44,042 bases of DNA. It comes from Alphaproteobacteria bacterium Ga0077535 (GTDB lineage: Bacteria > Pseudomonadota > Alphaproteobacteria > Caulobacterales > Aquidulcibacteraceae). Positions 24,417-32,125 of the stretch are shown here, one piece after another. Numbering within the stretch: position 1 is the first letter of the stretch; each line of letters begins with the position of its first letter. Under the pieces are notes generated by a model that worked only from the letters and a program-made list of their open reading frames with translations, did no database searches and was not told the origin of the DNA. Location: NCBI GenBank assembly GCA_001464425.1, contig LNEK01000036.1:1-44042 (forward strand), in the 5' to 3' direction. Position numbers and translations under genes: made by a program.

Positions 24417-25169
24417 ATGATCGGCATCCTCATCGTCTGCGCGCACGACGCAGTGAAGCTGGCGGAGACGCTGATGCGTCTGCTTGAGGCCGAACAGCAT
24501 CAAGTGCGCTTGAGCTTCGGCCGGCAGTCCCAAGCCGAAATCGAGGCCGCGAAAACCTCCTCTGACGCCGTCATCCTGATCTGGTCCGACAACGCGCCAA
24601 GTCAGCACTACATGCTCGAATGGGCGCGGCAGATCCCGCAGGAACGCCTGATCGAGCTTGCGCGCACCACGAATTGGCCGCGTAGCGCGCGGAAGCCGCC
24701 GCCAATCGACTTCACCAATTGGCGGGGCGTTCGAGGGGCGCGCGCCTGGAATGCGCTCAATGATCGCTTGCGCGCAATCGCCCGCTCGCTTGAACCCGCT
24801 AAGCCGCAGCCCAAGCGCGCGGCGCTGGCTCTGGGGCTTGCGAGCATAGCGGCCGTCGGCGGCGCTATCGCCGTTCGCATCAATGATGCGCCAGTCGCGT
24901 TGCAAATGGCCGAAGAAGAGCCGCAAACCATCATCGCGCTCGATGATATACATTCGGGCATCGGCGGTCCGCTAAGAGCGATCGAGCCTGCGTCCGCCGA
25001 TGAGATCGATCTTGCGCCGCTCAGCGCACCGCGCTTTGTGCCGATCGAAGGGCACGCGCCCGAGCTTCTGGAAATTTCGCCCTACACGCCGCCCGACGTC
25101 CGGGACGCTACGTTGATCGAGCGTTTGAGCAGCTTCAATCCGCTGCGCCGCGAAGACGAAGAGAACTAG
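24417..25169 (+). CDS. TIR-like domain protein with a membrane segment and acidic tail
   Basis: The start at 24417 (MIGILIVCAHDAVKLAETLM) is the most natural, although the ribosome site is weak. Residues 1-115 follow the TIR pattern: a beta strand and LLEAEQHQVRLSFGRQS, then SSDAVILIWSDNAPSQHYML with EWARQ, which matches the alpha-C region carrying the catalytic Glu of bacterial TIR NADases, and DFTNWRG, where TIR domains often have an aspartate-rich strand. A hydrophobic segment (AALALGLASIAAVGGAIAV, about residues 136-154) is followed by a 95-residue Pro/acidic tail. TIR proteins can be NADases in phage defence or signalling; nothing else in the neighbourhood looks like a defence system, so the role is open. 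Confidence 0.62.
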   Translation: MIGILIVCAHDAVKLAETLMRLLEAEQHQVRLSFGRQSQAEIEAAKTSSDAVILIWSDNAPSQHYMLEWARQIPQERLIELARTTNWPRSARKPPPIDFTNWRGVRGARAWNALNDRLRAIARSLEPAKPQPKRAALALGLASIAAVGGAIAVRINDAPVALQMAEEEPQTIIALDDIHSGIGGPLRAIEPASADEIDLAPLSAPRFVPIEGHAPELLEISPYTPPDVRDATLIERLSSFNPLRREDEEN

Positions 25170-25690
25170 ACGCCGCGCCGCGCGCGCAGCCAGTGCAAAA
25201 TCGCCCAACTGTGTGCCTCATGGCGCATCTTCGTGAGCGCCTCCTGCGGCGTCATCCACACCAGCGCATGGTCCGGCTCTGACGGCGCGCTATCGTCAGC
25301 CGAGAGCTCGACTTCGTAGAAGGTGGAGAGCGAGTTGCGCGGCTCGCTCTTATTGACCCAATACTGGCCAGCGCGGCCGATGATGCGCGTCGGCCAAATA
25401 GTAAGGCCGGTCTCTTCCAGGAATTCCCGCATCAGCGCAGCAGCTTCGTCTTCATCAGCTTCGATGCCGCCACCCGGAAGATCGTACTCGTACGGCGCTT
25501 TCTTGCCGATCTGCGCGATCGCGATGTTGGCTTCTCCGCGCGCGCAGACGCCATATGCGCACATGCGCTCGAGATAGGTGAGGCCGGATTGAGTCTGGCC
25601 GAACTGCAGGGCAAAGCGGGTCACCCGGGCGATATAGCGCACACCGGGCGGCGTGGCGATGTTGAAAGCCGCGCCGACGCGTGGCCTCAT
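25166..25690 (-). CDS. Nudix hydrolase
   Basis: The Nudix box reads GGGIEADEDEAAALMREFLE followed by ETGL, with all the expected Glu residues (G-x5-E-x7-R-E-x-x-E-E-x-G form). The protein cleaves a nucleoside diphosphate linked to another group; the substrate cannot be told. A Trp-rich end (HSWAILHWLRARRG) is usual for this group. The start at 25690 lies only 6 bp from the divergent SDR start at 25697 and has no ribosome site; the conserved part begins around FGQTQSG (near 25606), so a later start such as 25624 (GTG) is quite possible. Stop overlaps the TIR-like gene stop (CTAG, 25166-25169). Confidence 0.88.
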   Translation of the reverse strand: MRPRVGAAFNIATPPGVRYIARVTRFALQFGQTQSGLTYLERMCAYGVCARGEANIAIAQIGKKAPYEYDLPGGGIEADEDEAAALMREFLEETGLTIWPTRIIGRAGQYWVNKSEPRNSLSTFYEVELSADDSAPSEPDHALVWMTPQEALTKMRHEAHSWAILHWLRARRGV

Positions 25691-25696
25691 GCGCCT

Positions 25697-26455
25697 ATGA
25701 TAGCGGACAGGCTCAATCCGGTCGTTCTGATCACTGGCGTCTCAGCGCACGCCGGCGCCACGTTCAGCCGCATTCTCTCAAGCCGCGCCCAAGGCGGCCT
25801 CATCCTGACCGACGCCGACGACAAGGCGCTCGCGGCAGTAGCCGACGAACTTGAAAGCCGCGGTGCTGTTCCAGAACGCGTCTCCACACTTGCCTTCGAC
25901 GCCGCCGATGAGGCGCGCTGGGGGCAAGCGGAAGCCTTCATCGAAAGCCAATATGGGCGCCTCGACTGGGCAGTTATCGATCTATCTGCAGCCCCGCCGC
26001 CGGCCGATTCCGACCTGGTGCAGTGGGGCCGCCCATCCTCGCCGGCGATCGACACGGCCTATCTCTCGCTGCGCGCGGTGATGCGGTTGATGCAGACGAA
26101 CTCGAACGGCGGCGCCGTAATCGTCACCGCGCCGGCAGCGCTGTTGAACGGGGCGGACACGGTGCTGCCGCGGTTGGTCACATCGGCGTCCAGGGAAGCG
26201 GCGCACGACAATATTCGCATCAACACGCTGGTGTTCGATGCCAGCGATACGTGGCCTCAAGCGCCGCATTTTGACGATCTTGTCCGCCAGGGCGGCAGTG
26301 AACGCGCCGCCCTCGATCTAATCACAGCCATGGCTGCGCCCGCCGTCCGATACGCCAGCAGCGGCGACATCACCCCGCTAGCCGCCATTTTGCTCTCGGA
26401 CGCTTCCCCACTCACTGGCGCCACCCTCATCGTGGACGGCGGCCACGCGCTATAG
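25697..26455 (+). CDS. SDR-family oxidoreductase, catalytic Tyr/Lys replaced
   Basis: The 252-residue protein has the Rossmann opening PVVLITGVSAHAGATFSRIL, in place of T-G-x-x-x-G-I-G, and ends SDASPLTGATLIVDGGHAL, the standard SDR C-terminus. The active-site segment, normally Y-x-x-x-K, reads PRLVTSASREAAHDNIRIN: the Tyr and Lys are missing while the following IRIN is kept. It may have lost activity or changed chemistry. Start at 25697 is the first Met after the divergent Nudix gene. No substrate can be inferred. Confidence 0.8.
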   Translation: MIADRLNPVVLITGVSAHAGATFSRILSSRAQGGLILTDADDKALAAVADELESRGAVPERVSTLAFDAADEARWGQAEAFIESQYGRLDWAVIDLSAAPPPADSDLVQWGRPSSPAIDTAYLSLRAVMRLMQTNSNGGAVIVTAPAALLNGADTVLPRLVTSASREAAHDNIRINTLVFDASDTWPQAPHFDDLVRQGGSERAALDLITAMAAPAVRYASSGDITPLAAILLSDASPLTGATLIVDGGHAL

Positions 26456-26491
26456 TCAGGCTTTCCGGACGCGATTCGCGAGGGCCGACCG

Positions 26492-26821
26492 ATGAATTCG
26501 ATAGTGCAAAGCTTGCTGAGCTTTGATCGGCTGCTCGGCCCGACCCTTGTGAAAATCGTCTACTTCGTCGGCGCCGCGGGGATCGTGTTGGGCGGCGCTT
26601 TCTCGTTGCTGACAGCAATCTTTTCTCTCGCCGGCGGCAATTTTGGCGCGGGCTTGATGCAATTGCTCGCCGTGCCCGCGGTGTGCGCCGTCGCGTTTGT
26701 CTATTGGCGCTTTCTGTGCGAACTCTTCATGCTGGCGTTTCTCGCTTACGAGCGCCTCGGCGAAGTCCGCGATGCGCTCACTGGCGTGCAAACGCCCGCC
26801 CCGAACCATCCGCAGTTTTAA
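26492..26821 (+). CDS. DUF4282 membrane protein
   Basis: The 109-residue protein has two long hydrophobic segments, about 22-44 (IVYFVGAAGIVLGGAFSLLT) and 56-80 (LLAVPAVCAVAFVYWRFLCE), preceded by SFDRLLGPTLVK. The motif V-Y-W-R-x-x-C-E-x with a basic end is characteristic of DUF4282, a family of small inner-membrane proteins of unknown function. Length is typical. It starts 36 bp after the SDR gene and its stop overlaps the thioesterase stop by 4 bp (TTAA, 26818-26821). Confidence 0.85.
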   Translation: MNSIVQSLLSFDRLLGPTLVKIVYFVGAAGIVLGGAFSLLTAIFSLAGGNFGAGLMQLLAVPAVCAVAFVYWRFLCELFMLAFLAYERLGEVRDALTGVQTPAPNHPQF

Positions 26822-27216
26822 ACAAACCGGGCTACCAGCTCCGGCGGTACCCGTTTGATCCTGCGCGTATGCGCATCGAGCAAACACCAGTTCGATTTGA
26901 TCTGCGCTGACGGCTTATCCGCGCCGGCTTTGTAGATATCCACGAAGCGAGCCCATGCCGGCCCGCGCGCCGCGTCATCTACCCGAGTAAGCACCTCGAC
27001 TTCATCGCCAAGCATCAACGCGGCGCGATAATCGATCTCGTGGCGCATCACCACCCACACATAGTTCGCCACCATCTCTGGCATCGCGCGCGAACGCCAG
27101 TGCGCGATCGCAATCTCCTGCGCGTAGCGCAGGTAGACGATGTTGTTGACGTGTCCCAACTCATCGATGTCGGCGGCATCGACGGGGAAGCGCTGCGTGA
27201 AAATTTCTGTGGCCAT
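26818..27216 (-). CDS. 4-hydroxybenzoyl-CoA thioesterase-like (hotdog) acyl-CoA thioesterase
   Basis: The 132-residue protein has the hotdog-fold 4HBT pattern: QRFPVDAADIDELGHVNNIV with the D-x-x-G-H-V-N-N motif that holds the catalytic Asp, followed by YLRYAQEIAIAHW. The later strand (VVMRHEIDYRAALMLGDEVE) completes the fold. Such enzymes hydrolyse acyl-CoA esters, as in YbgC or FadM. Substrate unknown. It is followed on the same strand, 22 bp later, by... nothing on its own strand: the Hpt gene is upstream (27239-27550), transcribed in the same direction. Confidence 0.88.
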   Translation of the reverse strand: MATEIFTQRFPVDAADIDELGHVNNIVYLRYAQEIAIAHWRSRAMPEMVANYVWVVMRHEIDYRAALMLGDEVEVLTRVDDAARGPAWARFVDIYKAGADKPSAQIKSNWCLLDAHTRRIKRVPPELVARFV

Positions 27217-27238
27217 GGCGCCAGCCTAGCGCAAGAGC

Positions 27239-27550
27239 TCAGGCGGCTTGAGCGGCGAATTGCTCCAACGCACGCAGCGCCTCAGCGAGCGCAACGCGGA
27301 CATGCTCAAGCGCGCTGGCGCGCTCTGCATCGGGCGCACTCTCCGCACGCTCACACGCGACGGCCAAAGCGTTGAGCCCAATGCCGCGGGCCGAGCCCTT
27401 CATTGTGTGAACCGCAGCGCGCCAATCGGCCGCCCCTGCGATCGCATTGGTCCAGCCCTCGACCTGCATACGAAAAAGACTGAGGACCTCGATCTGCAGC
27501 GCCCGGTCAGAGCCTGTCATCATGTCGAAATGCGTGCGGTCTAGGATCAT
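27239..27550 (-). CDS. Histidine phosphotransfer (Hpt) protein
   Basis: Starting at 27550 (MILDRTHFDMMTGSDRALQI), the 103-residue product is a single Hpt four-helix domain. The phosphate-receiving His sits in WRAAVHTMKGSARGIGLNAL (H near residue 48). It contains EVLSLFRMQVEGW, a typical helix before the His. Lone Hpt proteins shuttle phosphate between hybrid histidine kinases and response regulators; the hybrid kinase and lone receiver at 37445-40526 are possible partners, though distant. The frame is open further upstream, but that region overlaps the NnrU gene. Confidence 0.85.
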   Translation of the reverse strand: MILDRTHFDMMTGSDRALQIEVLSLFRMQVEGWTNAIAGAADWRAAVHTMKGSARGIGLNALAVACERAESAPDAERASALEHVRVALAEALRALEQFAAQAA

Positions 27551-27587
27551 GCGGGCGAGACTATGCGCACCGCCCGTTAAAGCGGCG

Positions 27588-28286
27588 TTAGAGCACCGAG
27601 AACCCGAACAGCCAGCCATGGGCCCAGGCGATGGCGAACGCCGCCGCCAGACCCACAAGCCCGCGCCAGCCAATCTCGCCGAGCGCCAGCCGGTTGCGTC
27701 CCTGAGCGATTGCAGCGAATGGCACGTTGGAGGTGACGTCCTCGAACGCGTCCCAGCCCTCCGCGTTACGGGCCCGCGCCTTGCGGTCGATCGAACGCGC
27801 GCCAAACACCACCATGAGCCCGAGCGCGCCGAACAGCATGAGCGCAAAGCGCTCGCCGTTGACTAGCAAATGCCCGAGCGACCACAGCGCCACGCCCCAG
27901 AGAAACGGATGCCGGCTAATGCGCAGGATTCCATGCGCCGGGTCGGGCCGCTTGAGGCTGCTGGTCTCAAAGCCCGCATAAGTCGGCCCCGGCGTCAGCA
28001 CACCGGTTATGGCCAGCGCCACGCCGAGCAAGGAGATCACCAAGCCGGGCCAGTGCAACCAAAGCGGCGGCGCCCACACGGCCTCGTTCAGCGCGTCGAA
28101 CGGATCGTCCCGCATGGCGGCAAAGCCCTGGATCATCCAGGCCAGCAGCGCCAGCGAGGCCAAAGCAAAGAAACCCCGATACGGCCCCTCGCCGATCCGT
28201 CCAACCAGCTTGGCGCGCAGGCCCGTGGCGGACAGCCCAACGTGGATCAGAACGAAAAGCGCCAGCGCCCAAGCAAACCCGTTCAT
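27588..28286 (-). CDS. NnrU-family membrane protein
   Basis: Start at 28286 (MNGFAWALALFVLIHVGLSA) after GGAGGG. The 232-residue protein has about six membrane helices. Typical NnrU features are LALFVLIHVGLSATGLRAKL, GLRAKLVGRIGEGPYRGFFA and SRHPFLWGVALWSLGHLLVN with HP and a Trp. NnrU proteins are associated with nitrite/nitric oxide reduction genes in some rhizobia, but many genomes carry them without denitrification; there are no nir/nor genes here. The frame is open to 28343, but that lies closer to the tRNA and has no ribosome site. Confidence 0.85.
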   Translation of the reverse strand: MNGFAWALALFVLIHVGLSATGLRAKLVGRIGEGPYRGFFALASLALLAWMIQGFAAMRDDPFDALNEAVWAPPLWLHWPGLVISLLGVALAITGVLTPGPTYAGFETSSLKRPDPAHGILRISRHPFLWGVALWSLGHLLVNGERFALMLFGALGLMVVFGARSIDRKARARNAEGWDAFEDVTSNVPFAAIAQGRNRLALGEIGWRGLVGLAAAFAIAWAHGWLFGFSVL

Positions 28287-28375
28287 GCCGCCCTCCGACG
28301 CAAAGCCCCGCGCCCTACTGGCGCACTGGACGCGCGCACACAATCCCCTTATCTCCGTCGCTTCCGCAAGGAATC

Positions 28376-28450
<75 letters not shown>

Positions 28451-28451
<1 letters not shown>

Positions 28452-28505
28452 TCCTACGCTCGCGGAGCGCGTAGGATGTCCTCCGAAGCCTTGGCGTAGG
28501 AGGAC
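28451..28505. repeat. Two adjacent palindromic repeats behind tRNA-Lys
   Basis: The first palindrome has arms ATCCTACGC (28451-28459) and GCGTAGGAT (28469-28477); the second has GTCCTCC (28478-28484) and GGAGGAC (28499-28505) around a GAAGCCTTGGCG core. The second type, whose reverse reads S-Y-A-K-A-S-E-D when translated, resembles a REP-like intergenic element that I recall as a recurrent pattern in environmental bacterial genomes. The first could also serve as the tRNA terminator. The remaining sequence up to 28650 contains further CCTACGC copies but no gene. Confidence 0.65.
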
Positions 28506-28652
28506 CGGAACGCTCCACACGCGAGCTTCGAATGGCCTACGCCTCGGCGAAAATCCTGACGAAAGCAAACGCTAGCTAGCGCCGACCACGCTCCAACAAA
28601 AAGCGCGACGCACCGGAGTACGCCGCGCTGATTTTGGTTGTCGATCGCCTGC

Positions 28653-31600
28653 TTAAAAGCGGAAGCGGATCGCGGCGTTGAGGCTGTGGCGTTCGATCTG
28701 ATCGCCGAATTCGCCTTCGTACCCGATCGAGATCGTCGAATAGCCGTTGGTGGCGTCGAGACCGATGCCAACCAGCGGACCACCATCGCCCACGCCTTCG
28801 TCCGTCAATGTGAACGGCGCGCCGCCGGAGACGAACTGGAACGTGCGCTCGGCTTCTTCGTCGAGCATGTTGCCGCGGTAGCCGACATAGAGGCGCGGCG
28901 CGATCAAGCCGCCGCTGCGCGTCTGCCAACGCGCGCTGAACTCAACACCCGCATCCGCCCAGAGGCGTTGCGAAGTGCTGGAATCTGCTTCCATGTCGAA
29001 GGCGGCGCCGCCGCCCTCTTCGGTGTAACCCTCTTCGCTGAGATAGACGTAGGTCAGCGCCGCCTGCGGCGTGACAACGAACCAATCCGTGACCGCCATC
29101 GGCACCGAAGCGCGCGCTGCGCCGTGGCCTTCGTACGACCACCACTCCGCATCGGTTTGCGCAGCGAACGTGGGTCCAATCTGGATGAAGCGGCGCGATT
29201 GCAGACGGCCAAAGCCGGCGCCGACAACGAAGTCGAGATCGACAGGCCCCAAAGCCGTGCCGAGATAGGCGTTGCCTTGGCCAAGCCAAGACGAAATCTC
29301 ACCTTCCGGACGCCCTGGCTCCTCCGCTTCCGACGCCAGGAACGACGCCGACAGACCGAACATCGCGCCATTATCGAGCGGACCATCGATACCGACTGCG
29401 AGGCCGAACCCGTTGCCTCGGAATTCCTGGCCGTTCGGCGATGACGGTTCGCGGTTCAGGCCGTAGGCGATTTCCTGCACCCACGCCGAAACTTCATCGA
29501 GACCGGTAAGGCGCGTGTGCGCCATGCGGTTGGTGGTGGCGCTTTGGGATTGCTGGATCGCCGTCGCCGCCAACTCCGTCGACGCCGCAGCGTAGCTCGG
29601 CATCAGGTCGGCGTAAGCATCGAAGAAGTCGAATTGCGTGCTCAGCGCGGCGAAGGCCGCGGCGGCGTCATCATTGAGGCGCAGCGCCGCGATGATCGGA
29701 TCGAACGCGATCGATTGATTGGTGTTGAGGCCAAGCTCGGTCGTCGTCCGCATCGCGTACGTGGCTTCGAGTGAATTCGGATCGCCGAGCACGACGTCGA
29801 TATCGAGATTGTAGAGGTACGGCGCACCAACCCCATCAACCACACCGGTCACGTTACCAGCGCCGATAAGTCCGCCATCCGCGGTCAGGAAGATGTGCGA
29901 GCCCGACACCGGCAAGCCCGCCGGCACCAACGGAATTATTTCCGCACCGGCGGCGAACGTCACTGTGCCGCTCGCATGCAGATAGGTTGAATCAATCGGA
30001 AGATTTGCAATTGAAACGCCCAGCACCGCGTCCGCACTGAAATTGGCGCTGGTGAAATTCAGCGTCCCGCCCGTGTGATTGAGGATGCCGTCCTGGACAT
30101 CAATGGTGAGGGCGCCGTCGCTATCAGTGATGCTGCCAGAATAGATCGCGCCGTTATCGACAAACATCGCGTCAGCGCCGGCGCCGAACGAGATGTCGCC
30201 GCGAATCTCGCCGTCGAGCAAGTTCACCGTATCGGCGCCGCTGCCAAACAGGACGTCGCCGTAGATGAGCGTGGTCGGACGCAGAAGCGCGTCATTATCG
30301 ACGCCGTCCTCGTCGGTGAAAACCACGTCCGCGGTCTGATTCAGCGTCACGCCAATAGTCGAGGCTGAGACATCGATCGCGATCCGGTCGCCCGTGATTG
30401 CTGGCGGGGGAATACCATCGTTGGGATCGGAGTCTGTTGCGTAGATTTCGGCCGAGATCGTGCCCGTGTTATTGATAACAGCGAGCGTGTTCGAACTGTC
30501 GGTGATCACGACCGCGTCGGCCGCTTCACCGAACACTTGCGCGCGCATGATGCCGGTGTTGCTGAACGAAGGCACGCTGGCGCCCGCGTCGATTACGACG
30601 CCGTAAGCCGTTTGAGCGTTATCCGAGACTACGACTGATGTCAGCGAGCGACGATTCAAAATTTCCGAAATGATTGAATCGGCGCCGATGCTCACCGCTG
30701 TAGCATCGCCATTCGTTGCGTTTGCGAGCAGAACGCCGTCGAGCGCAATGCCGTCCGCGATGGTCACTGTGTTTCCACCGAGCCCCTCAATACGCACAGC
30801 GACGGCGTCGATATTGTCATACACGCCAATAGCGCTGATGCCGCCCTGCACGTGCACGCCAAAGCCCGTGCCGGTCGTGCCAATGGCAATATTCGACGTA
30901 TCCGCCTGAACCAAAAGCGCTGGCGCTGAACCGTAAGATACGATCGAGGCTGAGGCGTCGTCATCCGGATCGCTTTGCGACTCCGTCACCCCATCATTGT
31001 CATCGTCCTCGTCGTCTTCGACGCCAACGCCATCGATAAGAATGCCGCCAGCGACGTTCGAGCGTATGGCGACTGCTGGGCCGCCGATCAGAAGATCGTC
31101 GGCGTCCAAATTTGAAATATTGGATGGCCGATTGATGCTGGTGAAGCCAGACGCGTTCCAGGCGCCGTTGATCACCAATTCTCCGCCAATGTCGCCGTCA
31201 ATCACGATGGCCGAAGCATTCTCGCCGCGCGCTGAACCGCCGCCACGCAAGTTAACGTCGCCAGTCACGCCGCTATTGATGCGGATAGCGTCCGAGTTAT
31301 CGCCAACTGTGCTGACGGCGGCAGTCGTCGTGAAATCACCGACGAGCAGGCCATCGAGAGTAATCCCCGAGGAGTTCTCGCCTTCGACAATGATGACGCC
31401 GCTGCTGGAGATATTGCCCGTGAACGTCCCCGGCGCGAGGAAGATGCCATGACGGTTAGTGCCCGTCGCGAACGCACCGTCAAAGTCACCGTCATTGTCC
31501 GCGTCAGTTTGCTGGTACGTCTCGGTGAGCGAAATCGAACCAGTGTTCGTGATGTTGCCCGCGAAGCCGTTCTGCAAGCGGATGCCGGTAGTGTTGCTGG

Positions 31601-31868
31601 CGTCGCTTGAAGAAATCTGGCCACCATTGGTGACGTCGTTGTTGCTGTCGACCGTGATCGCGGTCTGGCCGGCAGTGATCGTGATCGAACCGCCAGAGGC
31701 GATGGTGATGTCGCCGGAAGCGACAGGCGCTCCCGCGCCAGGATCGGAAGTGGCAAGCGGTGTCGTCGTCGCCGTCGTGATGGTGACGTCTTCAGCGTTG
31801 GCGCCGGTCGCCGTGACGCCCGCAAGCACCACCGCCAAACCCGCGAGCTGAATTTTATTGATGCGCAT
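28653..31868 (-). CDS. Autotransporter (type Va) with beta-helical passenger and C-terminal barrel
   Basis: The 1,071-residue protein has a signal peptide (MRINKIQLAGLAVVLAGVTA, cleaved after TGANA at residue 25), a passenger rich in short Asn/Gly/Thr turns (ITIASGGSITITAGQTAITV) typical of a right-handed beta helix, and a final region of about 270 residues with alternating aromatic strands, ending NAAIRFRF, a classical outer-membrane barrel signature. It should insert in the outer membrane and expose the passenger. Two runs of closely spaced Asp (DADNDGDFDG; EDDEDDDNDGVTESQSD) resemble calcium-binding loops. The role (adhesion, biofilm) is an inference. Downstream of the CHASE4-GGDEF-EAL gene on the same strand, so c-di-GMP control of adhesion is attractive but unproven. 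Confidence 0.92.
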   Translation of the reverse strand: MRINKIQLAGLAVVLAGVTATGANAEDVTITTATTTPLATSDPGAGAPVASGDITIASGGSITITAGQTAITVDSNNDVTNGGQISSSDASNTTGIRLQNGFAGNITNTGSISLTETYQQTDADNDGDFDGAFATGTNRHGIFLAPGTFTGNISSSGVIIVEGENSSGITLDGLLVGDFTTTAAVSTVGDNSDAIRINSGVTGDVNLRGGGSARGENASAIVIDGDIGGELVINGAWNASGFTSINRPSNISNLDADDLLIGGPAVAIRSNVAGGILIDGVGVEDDEDDDNDGVTESQSDPDDDASASIVSYGSAPALLVQADTSNIAIGTTGTGFGVHVQGGISAIGVYDNIDAVAVRIEGLGGNTVTIADGIALDGVLLANATNGDATAVSIGADSIISEILNRRSLTSVVVSDNAQTAYGVVIDAGASVPSFSNTGIMRAQVFGEAADAVVITDSSNTLAVINNTGTISAEIYATDSDPNDGIPPPAITGDRIAIDVSASTIGVTLNQTADVVFTDEDGVDNDALLRPTTLIYGDVLFGSGADTVNLLDGEIRGDISFGAGADAMFVDNGAIYSGSITDSDGALTIDVQDGILNHTGGTLNFTSANFSADAVLGVSIANLPIDSTYLHASGTVTFAAGAEIIPLVPAGLPVSGSHIFLTADGGLIGAGNVTGVVDGVGAPYLYNLDIDVVLGDPNSLEATYAMRTTTELGLNTNQSIAFDPIIAALRLNDDAAAAFAALSTQFDFFDAYADLMPSYAAASTELAATAIQQSQSATTNRMAHTRLTGLDEVSAWVQEIAYGLNREPSSPNGQEFRGNGFGLAVGIDGPLDNGAMFGLSASFLASEAEEPGRPEGEISSWLGQGNAYLGTALGPVDLDFVVGAGFGRLQSRRFIQIGPTFAAQTDAEWWSYEGHGAARASVPMAVTDWFVVTPQAALTYVYLSEEGYTEEGGGAAFDMEADSSTSQRLWADAGVEFSARWQTRSGGLIAPRLYVGYRGNMLDEEAERTFQFVSGGAPFTLTDEGVGDGGPLVGIGLDATNGYSTISIGYEGEFGDQIERHSLNAAIRFRF

Positions 31869-31905
31869 GCCGGCTTCGTCCCCTTCACCTCAAGCGGGTG
31901 GAGCA

Positions 31906-31918
31906 GCGCTTAAAGCGC
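31906..31918. promoter_or_regulatory. Palindrome upstream of the autotransporter
   Basis: GCGCTT (31906-31911), one base, AAGCGC (31913-31918) forms a near-perfect palindrome 38 bp upstream of the autotransporter start. It is a possible operator, but in GC-rich DNA such a palindrome can be chance. The rest of the 257-bp gap (31869-32125) shows no gene or clear promoter. Confidence 0.25.
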
Positions 31919-32125
31919 CAGAGGCACACCTTCCCACCCGGCCGCAACCGGGCCCGGAAGAAGGCCCCCATACCTCACCCGCACTGCCCCCGCTAACGGG
32001 CGGCGCTTTGGGTTGGCATGCAGGCTTTGCCGAAATTTGTCCAGTGCGCGACGCACGCTGGAAACGTTCCGGGAGCGTCAAAAAGGCGACACTTACCGAG
32101 CCGTATCAGGCGCTGAATTCGCCGC

